Part shown: in pieces, positions 38,169 to 48,594 of the stretch
How the letters are laid out: each line of letters starts with the position of its first letter
How positions within the stretch are numbered: the stretch's first letter is position 1
Notes under the pieces: model-generated
The model's input: only the letters and a program-made list of their open reading frames with translations
Database searches by the model: none
What the model was told of the DNA's origin: nothing
NCBI RefSeq assembly: GCF_020509005.1
Contig: NC_063017.1
Coordinates: forward strand, 4,526,001 to 4,590,000
Direction of reading: 5' to 3'
Origin: Fulvia fulva
Lineage: Eukaryota; Ascomycota; Dothideomycetes; Mycosphaerellales; Mycosphaerellaceae
DNA: 64,000 bases
Position numbers and translations under genes: made by a program

Positions 38169-39212
38169 TCATGACATTCGTTGCCGCTTTGCGCCATGAC
38201 CGCGCTCATCGGCAAGTCGCTTGCGTTCCATTTCCTCTTTCATAATGCGCTCGGCGTTGCTCATCTTCTTCTCCGGCTCCGGGGCAGCAGCGGCCTTTGG
38301 CTTTGCAAAAGGGTTCTTCTTGGCTAGCGGGTTGCCAGCCTTTGCTTTCTTAAGTCCAGCGAGCGACAATTTAGCAGGCGCTTCCGGCTTCGCGGGAGTT
38401 ATATCGTCCTCCTCTTTGACGTCCGGTTCCTGTTTCGCTAGTGTGGGTTCATGTGGCTTATCAGCAGAAGAGAAGGTATCAATGGCGACTGCTTCGCCCT
38501 CTTGCTTCTCCTCTGGTGCAGTATTCACCTTAACAGGAGCCTTGGCCTTCAAGCTGAAGCCAGACACCTTGACTGGCTCTGTAGGCTTATCCTCAGCCGC
38601 ATCACCTTCAGCCGATGTAGGAGGTGGCAGCAGCTGCTCTTCTGCTTTGCGCTTCTTGGCCGCCTCTTCTTGTGCCCGTTTCACCTGCTGCTCCAGCAAC
38701 CTCGACTCGATGTCCTCGTCTCCTTTTGCTAGTCGGTCCTTCTTCTTGATGTCCTCTCGTCGACTGATGGCCGCGGCGCTGTCATCGATCCAAGATATCT
38801 CCAGGCCTCGGTCGCCCTCTTCTACTCTGCAGATGCCCTCTCGTCCCAGGTGCTTCGCAAACTCGGTCAAGCTCGGCCACTTGGTGGCGTTCATGTGCAC
38901 GTGCTCCTTGTCGCGAATGTATTCCTGGTAGAAGTTGTTCATGTGCACCTTCTTCTCGCCGTGAGCCGTCCTGAGCAGTTGGAGGAAATCGCGTTGGAAC
39001 TGGCGCGAGTAGTCGTTGATGAACTTCTTCGGGTCTTCGCCGACCAGGACCATGGCGCGCACGTGGCCTTCGGACATGGTATGCTGTTTGAAGCCGTTCT
39101 CGTCGCGACATTGCTTCTCGCAGATCTGGCAGTACCACCGCAGTCGCTGCAGGCCTTTGGCCTTCATCTTGTTGGCCACATATTTCGTGCTGCCGACCTC
39201 TGCTTTGCCCAT
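38169..39212 (-). CDS. KIN17/Rts2-like DNA/RNA-binding protein
   Basis: Single exon of 347 residues starting MGKAEVGSTKYVANKMKAKG, the invariant Kin17 beginning, so the start is secure although the frame is open farther upstream. A C2H2 finger is formed by C28, C31, H44 and H50 (WYCQICEKQC, then GFKQHTMSEGH). A winged-helix domain follows (FLQLLRTAHGEKKVHMNNF, then WPSLTEFAKHLGREG and GLEISWIDD). The C-terminal half is Lys/Glu/Ala-rich and disordered. It lacks the C-terminal KOW domain of animal KIN17, as in other fungi. Members act in the nucleus in DNA replication, repair and probably RNA processing. It lies between broken genes but is itself clean. Confidence 0.92.
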   Translation of the reverse strand: MGKAEVGSTKYVANKMKAKGLQRLRWYCQICEKQCRDENGFKQHTMSEGHVRAMVLVGEDPKKFINDYSRQFQRDFLQLLRTAHGEKKVHMNNFYQEYIRDKEHVHMNATKWPSLTEFAKHLGREGICRVEEGDRGLEISWIDDSAAAISRREDIKKKDRLAKGDEDIESRLLEQQVKRAQEEAAKKRKAEEQLLPPPTSAEGDAAEDKPTEPVKVSGFSLKAKAPVKVNTAPEEKQEGEAVAIDTFSSADKPHEPTLAKQEPDVKEEDDITPAKPEAPAKLSLAGLKKAKAGNPLAKKNPFAKPKAAAAPEPEKKMSNAERIMKEEMERKRLADERGHGAKRQRMS

Positions 39213-39554
39213 CTTGGCGGTGATATATGGTCGCGGAGGTCCGGCGATCACGGTAAGAGGGCGTAGATGGCGTAAAGTGGTCGGTGTTATGTTACGAATG
39301 TATGCACCGGCAACGGTGGAACAGGAAAGTGAGTGTCGACTTTCCTGCTGACTCAGCAATACGAGGTCTGCCACTCCTCGTTTCGATCTGCAAGAGAGCA
39401 TATTGTCAACGGAATGTTCCGAGGGAAACGGCCGACACCACTGTCTCGGCCGGCTGGACTTACGCGATACAACATGCACATCAGGAAGACTGGATACATG
39501 CTTTATTGTTGATACTTCATGCATGACTACTGAGAACAGCGACCAGGTTTCTAC
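39213..39554. other. Intergenic
   Basis: Upstream region of KIN17 and end of the lipase pseudogene, both on the minus strand. The open frame that continues upstream of the KIN17 start looks non-coding. Confidence 0.45.
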
Positions 39555-40449
39555 CTACGATGGAGTGAGCCCACCACAACCAGTGGCATTGACACCGGCA
39601 TCAAACATATGGTCAAAGTTAATGCCAAGGACACCAATGGCCAGCTGGGAGTAGTTGCCTGCGACACTTGGGGCACGCCATCTGGTCCATGATCAGTAAT
39701 GTGCCCGTTCGGAATCGATGCTTCAACTCACCAGCAGCATGTGTCACCCGGTGGTACGGTCCCTGATTGTCATCGGTGTTGCCACTCAGATCATCAACAA
39801 AGTCCGCAAACGCCTGGTTGCCTGTCCTAAGCTCTCCATACGAGTACGCAGCAACAACATCATATTCCCTGGGCAGCGAAACTCGTGTACGCCAGTTTCG
39901 TCAACATCCCACCGAGACGGTGACCGACAATCTTAAACTTGTAGCTCGGATATGCGGCGATGGCCTGATCGAGAACTCTCTTCGCCTCGGGTTGTATCGC
40001 ATTCCAGGCTTTCAACCCACCCATGTGGACTTGACATGCTGAACAATTCACCCCCGGAGTGACATACGGCACGAGCGTCGCACTGATATCGGTGAGTAAA
40101 TCTTCGAGGCCGGCAGTACCTGGGAAGGCCATGACCAGTTCTTGGTCGCCATCGGCGCGGAACAGTGTCATTTCCGTTGTTGGGTCTGCATTGGCGAAGC
40201 CTTGCACCACGGTGCCTTGCGGAGGGATCTGGCATGGCGCGTTTGGGTATGTCGGTGCATATTTGCCGTAGTAAATCAGCTCATCGTACAGGCTTTGGTC
40301 GACTATTGCATGTCAGCCTCTGGACTGTTGCCCGGAACATGCCGCATACCATTAGTCCGAGGCTTTTGGGTGCTGGGCTTTGTGGGAATGGGACCGGCCT
40401 CAGTTGCCGCAAATAGCAAGCAGCTGGTGAACCTGATCTCGAACTTCAT
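39555..40449 (-). pseudogene. Secreted class 3 lipase, catalytic Ser lost and frameshifted
   Basis: Exon 1 (40350-40449) gives a leader (MKFEIRFTSCLLFAATEAGP) and joins across a 47-base intron to exon 2 (VDQSLYDELIYYGKYAPTYP). Next come LVMAFPGTAGLEDLLTDI, VHMGGLKAWNAI and YKFKIVGHRLGGML. In class 3 lipases the last block is GHSLGG, so the nucleophile Ser is Arg here. At about 39865 the frame shifts: SFAAQG is followed by EYDVVAAYSYGELRTGNQAF in the next frame, as expected for the lipase fold. A further intron (39682-39731) precedes a short last exon whose frame is also unclear. Without the nucleophile the product could not be a lipase even if it were made. Confidence 0.75.
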
Positions 40450-41030
40450 TGTGGCTGCTCTGGTACGTCTGATGCACACTCCATTCTGGCGGTCGTGGCA
40501 TATCTTATACACAGGTACTGTAGGCCTTGATATCTGGTAACTTTGCCGCTACACACTCGGTCATTCAAAGCTGGAAAGATGTACTGCCGATCACCTCGAG
40601 AAGTACTGCTTTCAGACTAGCACGCTCGAAATGTTACGAGGATGATACGAGGTAACGACTTCGCAGTGAATGTTGGCATAGGCCTGCACATCATCTAGTC
40701 CCGCGAAGTCACTCCTACCGAGCATTTCACTTGGCACACGACAGCACCAGTTAGCCCTTCGACTCACAACGACATAGCTCGCACCATGCAAAGTCCGGCG
40801 GATGGCGAGAGGCATGTAGTGGTCTCTCGAAGGAGAGAGAGCCACTAATGCAGATATCTCGCGAAAGACCTCCTATGTTCTAAGCCGTGCTCTGGTCATT
40901 CTTTGCCCGTTGTGTGAGCAAATAGCAAACTGACATGCACAAGCCATTGATGCCATAAGTTCAGGCGCGGCTCACATCGTTCCGAAGCTCAAACAACTTC
41001 GTTCAACGACACAACTCAAGCAACTTGATC
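40450..41030. other. Intergenic, no gene seen
   Basis: This lies between the divergent lipase pseudogene and the membrane-protein gene at 41031. The frames are short and unconvincing. Confidence 0.45.
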
Positions 41031-42236
41031 ATGGACAACATCCAAGAAGAAGCACCACCAAACTACTTCGACTTGGACGCTTGGGAAGCATACCAGAGTC
41101 GTATCTTCTTCGCCCACACAGCAAACAACCTCGCCCTCCTTGCATACGCTGGCATGTTTGGTTTGATACTGACTGGATTGGGCATGACGGGCCGTCTGGG
41201 AGCTCCAGACACCGAGGTCGCGGAGGTCAACGAGGCTGGCCTTTACTTGTTGTTGGGATTCTTGCTATTTGGAACTATGATGGGGCTATGGTTGATCGCG
41301 CGCGATGATCGCGGGAACTTGTCAGTGCAGCGTACGTTTCAGCGTGCATTGAAGAGCTTGATGGTCTGTTGCGCTTGTTGGTGTGTGTTGAAAGTGGGTA
41401 GATGTGTGTGGGCCATGGTGTCTTAGTGTGATAGCGGGGAAAAGGTGAAGGAGCCACCAGTTGTGCTTCGTGAAGGAAGGCGTCAGCGTGGAGAATGTCA
41501 GTCTCAACCGTCATCGAACCTTCCACAGTCACGGGCTGCTGTTGCTACTGACCTGTTCGCGCCTTTCTAGGGAGACAACACCGGTCGTCGGTCGCTCTAT
41601 CCAACTCGTAAGCTCTTCACAGGCAACGACGAAAATGGAGACAAGAACTCGTGGTCGCTCTTCGTAAACACTCCTCGACGTTACATCAACATCAAAATCG
41701 AAGTCGAAATCGCAAACATTCATCGACGTTACATCAATATCGAAATCGAACCCGAAGACACAAACATCCATCTCAAGCAACAGTTCCACGCAGAATCCAA
41801 CGCAATGGACGACGGCATATATCCCCTCATCGACCGAATCCCTGACATCAATGCCGGCAGCTCTGGCAACAATGGCATTTTGCGCGATCCCGACCGTTTC
41901 GGCAGCCACATGAATCCAAACATCCCTTACCGTCCTGGCGCCGAAAGCCCCAAGTCAGACGACGTCCCACCCCCGGAGCCGATTGACCCGGACATGATCC
42001 TTGGCCCAGACAGAGACTCAAAGGATGTAAGAACCGAGTGCGATGTCAAAGCTCTTCGAGCTAACCGCCTACAGGGATGTCGGCGAGCTTGCATGCGAGG
42101 CTGCAACAGAGGATGCGTCAAGTGGGTTCTTGGAGTATTCGGGTTTCTTTGCTTTACGGCTGCTGTAGCTGTCATTGCTGTCTACAGCCATCGAGCGTTC
42201 AAGAAGAGTTATGAAGGCGAGCCATCTTTTCGTTGA
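41031..42236 (+). CDS. Multi-pass membrane protein, three-exon model
   Basis: Proposed exons are 41031-41393, 41461-41496 and 41571-42236 (354 residues). The first exon encodes MDNIQEEAPPNYFDLDAWEA and two membrane segments (NNLALLAYAGMFGLILTGLG, AGLYLLLGFLLFGTMMGLWL). The last exon is open without a stop from the acceptor CTTTCTAG at 41570, which has a strong branch site (CTACTGAC) before it, so coding must start well upstream of the Met at 41805. It contains a repeated RRYINI segment, a Cys-rich patch (CRRACMRGCNRGC) and a C-terminal membrane helix (VLGVFGFLCFTAAVAVIAVY). Both joins are in phase. The alternative is two genes: 41031-41426 (131 residues) and one ending at 42236. Function unknown. 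Confidence 0.5.
41675..41770 (+). repeat. Tandem duplication of 48 bases, coding
   Basis: Units 41675-41722 and 41723-41770 both begin TCGACGTTACATCAA. The duplication is exactly 16 codons and keeps the frame, giving RRYINIKIEVEIANIH followed by RRYINIEIEPEDTNIH. Differences between the copies show that it is not recent. Confidence 0.8.
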
Positions 42237-42693
42237 AGCGAGCGTGCTGGTGCTATGGTCATTCGCGATGAGGTGGAGACGGTGCGAGTGGTGAGTTCTC
42301 TTGTCATGGATATCACGATGAATGATTCGGCTGACTGATTAGACAGTATGGTGTCCGGCATCATGAGCAGGAACATGGACGTGGCGAATGCCCAGGGGCA
42401 CGCTTGTCAGGCTATACTGTACTTTTCATTTGGTTTCTCGAGTAGCATAGGGACGTCTGTGGACACGTGGGCGCTGTGAGCTTTATCAGAATGAAGTTAC
42501 CTTTTGGGATCGTATGAGCCAACACTTGTTTCGAGCCCGCCACAACGGCTCACTGTCAGGCAGAGGGGTAGAACTAGCTAACGTTCCATCTCACGCTCCG
42601 TGGCCGTTGTATTTTTCCTAACCCACAGCCATTGTATAATCCTCTCGACCATATCCCAGCCCTCGCGTAATCCTCTCGACCACATCCAAAACA
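42237..42693. other. Intergenic with a short direct repeat
   Basis: No gene seen. Just before the next start codon, TAATCCTCTCGACCAYATCC occurs twice (42637-42656 and 42668-42687, 31 bases apart), in the likely promoter or 5' UTR. Confidence 0.5.
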
Positions 42694-42988
42694 ATGACAC
42701 CTCCCCACCCCATCGGCCTCAACCCGAGCAGCATCGACAACAGCAATGCCGAGAAGCCCCCAGAGATCGACATCGAGGTAGGTAGCTTCAAAGACCCGCA
42801 TCGCAAGCCCAAAGTAAGCCAACCGCATCAAGTGTCTCACAAATTCCATCTTCTGACTGCCACAGGGCAAAGGATCGTGGCTCCAGAAGGCGGCTGTTAC
42901 TACCGTCACCATGGTAGCCATCATACCTACTGCATGCTGCTCCCATCACGCGTACACCAAATCTCACGCGCACACCAACATCGAGTGA
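42694..42988 (+). CDS. Hypothetical 80-residue protein
   Basis: Exons 42694-42813 and 42866-42988 join across a 52-base intron with donor GTAAGC, branch TTCTGAC and acceptor CACAG. The product starts MTPPHPIGLNPSSIDNSNAE, continues KPPEIDIEVGSFKDPHRKPK and ends in a short hydrophobic helix followed by a His/Thr-rich tail (TVTMVAIIPTACC, then HHAYTKSHAHTNIE). The splice signals are strong and both exons are in phase, which is the main evidence. Its N-terminal pattern loosely recalls the Pro/Asp-rich part of the gene before it. No known domain. Confidence 0.45.
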
Positions 42989-43662
42989 ATCAAGAAATGC
43001 CGAGGGCTTGAGAGATGGAGGACTTGATGGAATAGTGTTATAGCGGGAATCGGTGTCTGATGGTGTTATCTGGTCTGATCTGATCTGATCTTTGGGGAGA
43101 GGCTGCCTACGCAATTGGTGCTACTGGACTGTTGAAGTGGTGCTAGATAGAATGGTATATACATGAATCTAGGAAGACGTATCAGTGTCACAGTATAATA
43201 ACCAAAGAAATCCAGACCTCCGCGCTGCTACCACATCTACCAGCCGAACCACCGACCTTCACCAGAGCGAAACGAGAAGACTGGAGCGTGGAACGCTTCA
43301 GCAGAAGAGGAAAATACGACTACATCGTATCGGTCTTATGGGTGCCAGTCATGCGGGACTACAATCTTACCGCTTGAGCTACGCACACGCCGATGTAAGG
43401 CTTGCGCCACAGGTTGGTTTCACTGCTTCTGATGGTGATGGCGTGGTTTGATGGGTATACATGGGCTTGCAAGGGAGAGCAGGGTGAGGATGGGGTGAGC
43501 ATTTGGCATGTGAGCATTGGCGGATTTGGTGGATGTGTCGGGCCGATGTGTGATGGCAGGTATTACGCTCTATACCGCTTCGCCGTCTCGATGGACTGGG
43601 TACCGTTGCCGGCGTATCTGAGCCTCAGAGCGCCTTTACCACCATCGTTTCTTCATCCCATG
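42989..43662. other. Intergenic between convergent genes
   Basis: No gene supported. A segment at 43340-43395 has a weak tRNA-like A box on the minus strand but no T arm or matching acceptor stem. A tandem GGTCTGATCTGATCTGATC repeat is at 43072-43090. Confidence 0.4.
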
Positions 43663-44120
43663 TCATTCTAAGCCGAAAAACTTTGCTTCATTTGGATAAG
43701 CCGCCACCATCTTCGCAGCAACCCAAGTCTCTGTCGTCCAGTCCTCACGCTGCTCCGCTAGCTCCACGATGTTACATCTGGTCGTCTGCACCCTCAAATC
43801 CACCTTCTGGCATTCCTTACCGCAGCAGAAGAAGCGAACTTTACACTTCGCACAAGCCTCCAGCTGCGACCCTTCTCCCTTGACGTAGCACGTGCCGCAC
43901 ACTTGAGTGATGCTGTCAGGACTGTCGATCTTTCGCTTGCGGATGTCCTCCTCGCAGTAGGTATGGAAAGGCCTGGCCTTCTGGTATCATCCATCGAGAT
44001 GGAGATGCTTTCTCTCTGATCTGCTCGGGGACTCCTGACAGGTGGAGCCGTTGACCCGGAGCATAGATGCGCTCGCATTGCAGCATCGACAAAGGCGAAG
44101 AATAAAACGTCGAGTGGCAT
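43663..44120 (-). CDS. MYND-type zinc finger protein
   Basis: The last exon (43663-43980, 106 codons) is certain in frame. It follows an acceptor (GATACCAG) and reads KARPFHTYCEEDIRKRKIDS, then VCGTCYVKGEG, LEACAKCKVRFFCCGKECQK and VDLRVQTTRCNIVELAEQRE. This is the CxxC...CxxC...CxxxC arrangement of a MYND finger, a protein-interaction module. The usual His of the last HxxxC pair is Gln (QTTRC), so one zinc site may be weak. The first exon is less sure: 44040-44120 (MPLDVLFFAFVDAAMRAHLC) joined by a 59-base intron keeps the phase, but other starts are possible. No SET domain or other partner domain is seen. Confidence 0.55.
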
Positions 44121-44531
44121 CCTCGCACAGTTTCAAGCGATCGGAACGTGGCTGTAAGATATGGGCACGTCATTGGGTGTTGAAGAGGAGGCCGCGAGGG
44201 CGGCTGCATTGCCATGTCCAGTCTTTGGAGAACTATGACATTAGCCTGTTGGCGGGTGGTACTCGGCTGATGCGCCGCATAGCAGCCGTGAGAGGACGGT
44301 TTGCCTCTTGTCGAGCTTCCGAGCGATGGACGTTGGCGTGCTGTCGGAGTCGTGTCGAGTCATCCTAACCATGCAGCACTAGCGCGTGTATTTCGCGTGA
44401 CAAGCCGTTTCAGCACTCGCATGTGAAGCGCAGAGCCGCAGCATCTCCGCGCTTTCGCTCACTTCACATTGCCGCCACTCACAACTCTTCCTACTGCACT
44501 ACTCCTACTGCCACCACATCAAGCCGCAACG
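44121..44531. other. Divergent promoter region
   Basis: Between the MYND gene (minus) and the membrane-protein gene (plus). No coding signal. CTCACTTCACATTGCCGCC-type leader sequence precedes the plus-strand start. Confidence 0.4.
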
Positions 44532-45341
44532 ATGAAGCTCAAATCCCTGCTGGAGTCTGACGCCGTTCCCTGGACATCCACTTTACTCACGGTGCTCTTG
44601 TACGCCATCTTCATGCACGGCATCAGAGATGGTGTTCTGGTGCTCGTCGCATGGTACACTATGTTCGCCTTCTACTTTGCGGTGATTCGCGCCCACAATG
44701 CAATTCTCGAACCGCTCAACCTCAATATACCCATGTGGGATCCAGTCGGCCGTGACGGGTTCCGAACCTTCTTCCGGGTGGGTACTGATAGATCTGTCGC
44801 TATATTCACAAGCTGACGAGTGTGGCAGGAGCAGAAGGGTCTGGTATACAATGCGGCGATGAAGACAGCAGATGGGTGCTTGGGAATCATACTGTTCCTG
44901 AAGCTTGCGTTCTGGTGTGGCGGACATGGACCCGAAGTCTCGTGGCGTGCTTGTGTCATCTTGAGCAGCACGATTACAGTACTTTCGATCCTGTTCCAGG
45001 CAGCACAGCCGGTACTTTACAGCCTCCAAATGTACCACAGGTATTGGACCGACTATTGGAAGACGGTCGATGAGCAGGAGGCAGCGGCGAGAGGTGAAGG
45101 TGTGCCATCGGGGTATGTAGCATCATCAATCGGCGCAGTCGTCTGCCAAGCCAATGGGTCAGCCGCCCCGAACGTAGCTAACATGCGCAATCAGCAACCG
45201 AGACGGACCGAAAAAGCTCGAGACGGTGCTGGGTCTGGGGCACATGAGGTTGACGCCAGTCCACGAGCTTCCAGCACATCTTCCAATGGCGCACTGGCGA
45301 GGTCTGGATCGTCCAGCGCACAAAAGCCCAGCGGCGAATAA
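44532..45341 (+). CDS. Multi-pass membrane protein, unknown function
   Basis: Exons 44532-44777 and 44829-45341 join across a 51-base GT-AG intron to give 252 residues. It starts MKLKSLLESDAVPWTSTLLT. Predicted membrane stretches are LLTVLLYAIFMHGI, LVLVAWYTMFAFYFAVI, GIILFLKLAFWCGG and ILSSTITVLSILFQAAQPVL. The C-terminal 90 residues are hydrophilic and Ser/Ala/Gly-rich, probably a disordered cytosolic tail (ASPRASSTSSNGALARSGSS). No catalytic motif or transporter signature is evident. The splice junction falls in a charged loop (DGFRTFFR, then EQKGLVYNAAMK). The start is the first ATG after a stop in frame. Confidence 0.7.
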
Positions 45342-46802
45342 TCAAACGAAAACGAAGAAATGTGCGCGCAAGAAGGCCCGGCCAGAGGGTTGTGAGCGAA
45401 GGGAGAAGATGGCACCCACCTGGGACCTCTTGCGACGTTGAGTCTGGCGTTTACTGGACATGACGCTTTGTGGACAGTGTTCGCTTGGACACAGGACTGA
45501 TTCTGCTGAGGCCACATATGCTCTGTTGACGCCTTCTGCGACAGTTGTTGCTGTACTGCACGCTTAACCATGGCGCTTGATCTCTTGATCTCACGCCAAC
45601 AGCCCGCTCATGCTCATTTCCCAATCTCTTCAGCTCTTCCGTGCTCACAGCTGAGCAGTGTCTGTTTTCGGGCCACAAGGCCAACGCGGCCGGGTCGAAA
45701 GCACGCTCAAGGCTGTCCTCCATGGCTTCCGGTGCTGGGCATGAGTCTTTTCCGGGCATTTCGGTCGATTCGCGACAGCTGTAGGAGGTGGCATTCACGG
45801 TCACTGGCCGTCACTGGCCGTCACTGGCCGTCACTGCGGTCGCAATCGGAAGCTGTCCGCGCCTCGTCGGAGGCTGTCACAAGCGGTGAAGGTAGATGCA
45901 GCTAATCGCATCATTCACACCCACCACACACAGCCAGGTCTTCCCAGCGTACCAGTGCAATGCGATGTCTGCAGACCAGTTGTGACTTTAACGTGACGTG
46001 CGGTCCAGCCTGCGAAGTGGCGTTCCAAGGACGCAGCTCGGCCTGAAACATGGGATGGCGGCTCGCTTCGTGTCGCTCCAGCCTCCCATTTCGCAAGCTC
46101 GTGGCCGGGAACGACAGCCCTACGCAAGCAGTGCGAGCCAGCCTCTTTCTAGCCAGATACAATATCATTACTTCTTCGAGATTGCTTTTGGCACTGTTAC
46201 ACAACATTCGTTCGCTACAGACTACAGTATTCACATCTGCAACATTCTCTCCAGCTGGAGGCCAGGCACAGGCACGTGCCCTGCACAGTACGAAGCAACC
46301 GACGACGCTCGCGGGCCGACGCTGTCTCATCTCGAGAGTGGAGAAGGCGCCGAGGCCTGAGCTCCGTGCCAACAGGCGACCGCAGTCAGCAGGAGATTGA
46401 ACATCAGTCGCAGGCTCGCAGCAGCAAATTCACCACCGCAAGGGCAGAAGACGATCAGGAGATCATCAGAGTGTCGGGCGTCTTGCGAGATCATCCAGCG
46501 AACCGGATTGGCGGTACTGTATTGCTGCAATCCGCGACTCAGCAAAGCCATCTCCGATCCCTCCTTGGCCGCGACATCTTGCCTTCCTCCCTTCTTCAAC
46601 ACCTTTCAGCCTCGTGCCGCAATAAGAAGAGTTCGCCGGCGACCTGGTGATTTCAATTGCAGAGTTCCGCGAGACCTGGCTTGCTCCAATCCCATCCCGG
46701 CTGTAACGCATTGCGAGACGATTTCGGCATCTGTCTGGCGTGAACTCCTTGCGTGCGATTGATCAGACCTGACCAGGCTCCATAATATCCTGGCTGACCG
46801 CC
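45342..46802. other. Long intergenic region with a 10-base tandem repeat
   Basis: About 1.46 kb without a convincing gene. Both strands have open frames of 100-150 codons that overlap each other and lack protein-like patterns. It may hold a long 5' UTR for the coiled-coil gene. The tandem repeat at 45800-45836 is listed separately. Confidence 0.45.
45800..45836. repeat. Tandem repeat GTCACTGGCC, about 3.7 copies
   Basis: Three exact copies of the 10-base unit starting at 45800 are followed by a partial, diverged fourth (GTCACTGCGG). It is in non-coding DNA. Confidence 0.9.
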
Positions 46803-48305
46803 ATGGGAGACCTTCGGGGCGCCACACGCCATCAACAGCAAGCAAATTCCTTTTACGCACCATCTCAGCGCTCAATAATCAACCCTGATCTCACCTCTAC
46901 TGCTTACCACGGTGCCGCTGGAAATATCGACTCTCACTGGAATGCACCGCCAGCCATCCGACTAGACAAAGACGGCTTCCAGGACATTCAACTGTGCGAA
47001 GAATCCCGTCTTATTCGCGAGTGTGCCGCGACAACCTCGCCGCCGACACGTGAAGGCCTGGGCAACCGGCTGCTGTCTACTATACAACAACAATCAGCAT
47101 CTCCCACGGCGACTGCACTGGCTAGATCTGGAACTGCACTTCACAACCGAGCCAGATCGTGGGCTGCTTATGTGCCAAAGCTTAACACGAACAGCAACCA
47201 GTCAAGCCCAACAAAAGGTCAACCCCGACCAGCCAACGAGAAGCTGCCCAATAAACTATTTGGCGACCTCTTCCACGGAGAGTCCGCACCAGTACACTTA
47301 GGTGTGCCAACCTCTCCTACCAAGGAGCTCGACGAGAGCGAGCTTGTGATGGACTACCAACCGGGCTTCACTGAGCGACCGAGCGCACGGCACGCTCGCA
47401 GGGGAAGCACCATGTCAGTCAAGTCGACAAAAGGTCCCGCTAAGACCTCGTGGTTTGGCCGGAAGGCTAGCACGCCCGCACCCAAAGTAAACGCGATCGA
47501 GGACGAGATACTCAGTATCAACATCAACACCAGCCTTTTCCCCCATGGACAAGGCGATACACTTTCACCGCAGTCTTACAACGACCTCCTACTGAACGCG
47601 ACCAATCTTCTACAACGGATGCAGGCATCTTACAAAGAGAAAGTCGAATACATAGCAAGCATCCAGCCCGAGATCGACGCGCAGAAGGAAGAGGTTGAGG
47701 AGGCAGAGATACGATCGGCACACTTGAAGAGACAGCTGGAGGACCTCGGCAAGCAGCAGGAGGAGCAGAAGCAGGTGAACGAGGAACTGATGACCATGCT
47801 GTCAGAGACGAAGATGAAGCTATCAGAAGAACGCGAGAAGTCAAAGACAATCAGGCTGGTGCCACGTGATACAGAGGGTGGTGCAAGTGACGATGAGTCG
47901 CGCAGACGAGGCAAGCGAAGATCGGCTGGAAATGCCTCAGACTCTGGCTTTGAATCAGATGCAGACACTGCATCTGTGTTTTCGTCTGGAATGCAAACGC
48001 CGGCTTCGCACAGACAACCACACTTTATGTTATCAGACCACGATGCCACACCCAGAAGACGAGCACTTTCGCCGCGAGAAAGCGTGGCGTCCTCGAACGC
48101 CTGGTCTGGCAGCACGAAGCATTCCACAGTTGGTAACACTGTTGCATGGACTACTCTTGAGCAACTCAGACACGAAAATCGTCAATTACGTATGGAGAAG
48201 GAGGTCATCCAGCAAAATCTGCAAGGCTGTATTGAGATCGTTGATGGTTTGGCGGGCGGGCTGGCGGGTAATTTCAGCAAACTTGAGCCTTATAGCGATG
48301 ATTAG
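46803..48305 (+). CDS. Coiled-coil protein, unknown function
   Basis: Single exon of 500 residues with a good start context (GCCATGGGAG). Residues 1-230 are Ser/Thr/Pro-rich. Short motifs there (LPNKLFGDLFHGES, KTSWFGRKASTPAP) look like linear interaction sites. Residues 240-345 form a clear coiled coil (YNDLLLNATNLLQRMQASYK, then EEVEEAEIRSAHLKRQLEDL). A long phospho-type linker follows (SAGNASDSGFESDADTAS), and a second short coiled coil near the end (LEQLRHENRQLRMEKEVIQQ). The layout suggests a cytoskeletal or polarity scaffold, but that is inference only. I do not recognise a named family. Confidence 0.7.
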   Translation: MGDLRGATRHQQQANSFYAPSQRSIINPDLTSTAYHGAAGNIDSHWNAPPAIRLDKDGFQDIQLCEESRLIRECAATTSPPTREGLGNRLLSTIQQQSASPTATALARSGTALHNRARSWAAYVPKLNTNSNQSSPTKGQPRPANEKLPNKLFGDLFHGESAPVHLGVPTSPTKELDESELVMDYQPGFTERPSARHARRGSTMSVKSTKGPAKTSWFGRKASTPAPKVNAIEDEILSININTSLFPHGQGDTLSPQSYNDLLLNATNLLQRMQASYKEKVEYIASIQPEIDAQKEEVEEAEIRSAHLKRQLEDLGKQQEEQKQVNEELMTMLSETKMKLSEEREKSKTIRLVPRDTEGGASDDESRRRGKRRSAGNASDSGFESDADTASVFSSGMQTPASHRQPHFMLSDHDATPRRRALSPRESVASSNAWSGSTKHSTVGNTVAWTTLEQLRHENRQLRMEKEVIQQNLQGCIEIVDGLAGGLAGNFSKLEPYSDD

Positions 48306-48594
48306 ACTGGCGTTGTGGATGGAATGTATCTTTATGGCAGAAAGCCACATTCTTACAGCCGCCTACCTGGCGTTTCAACGTGCCTTCAGTCTCGTCGTGG
48401 ATCAGGGCAATAGCTTCGCGTGTAACACGGGGAAACCCAAGGCCGCGAGCGGAACCATGCAGCCTGCCGTTAGTGGGCATACTCAGTGACGGCGAGCCCG
48501 CAGGACCATACGCCAAGAGGCAAACGAGGTCGCCAGGTCACTGCATCTCTGTTTGCCTGGCCTGTTCTTCGACTCAGCTCAGTGCGCTCAATGG

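Noticed and set aside
39213..39524. N-terminal extension of KIN17
   Set aside because: The frame is open, but the universal start MGKAEVGSTKYV is at 39212 and the upstream part has no protein-like pattern.
43335..43400. tRNA-like sequence on the minus strand (TAGCTCAAGCGGTAAGA)
   Set aside because: It resembles an A box, but no T arm (GGTTCGANNCC), no anticodon arm and no matching acceptor stem could be drawn.
45911..46372. A 153-codon frame on the minus strand, upstream of the coiled-coil gene
   Set aside because: Unusual Cys/Arg content without any motif, and three competing frames in the same place.
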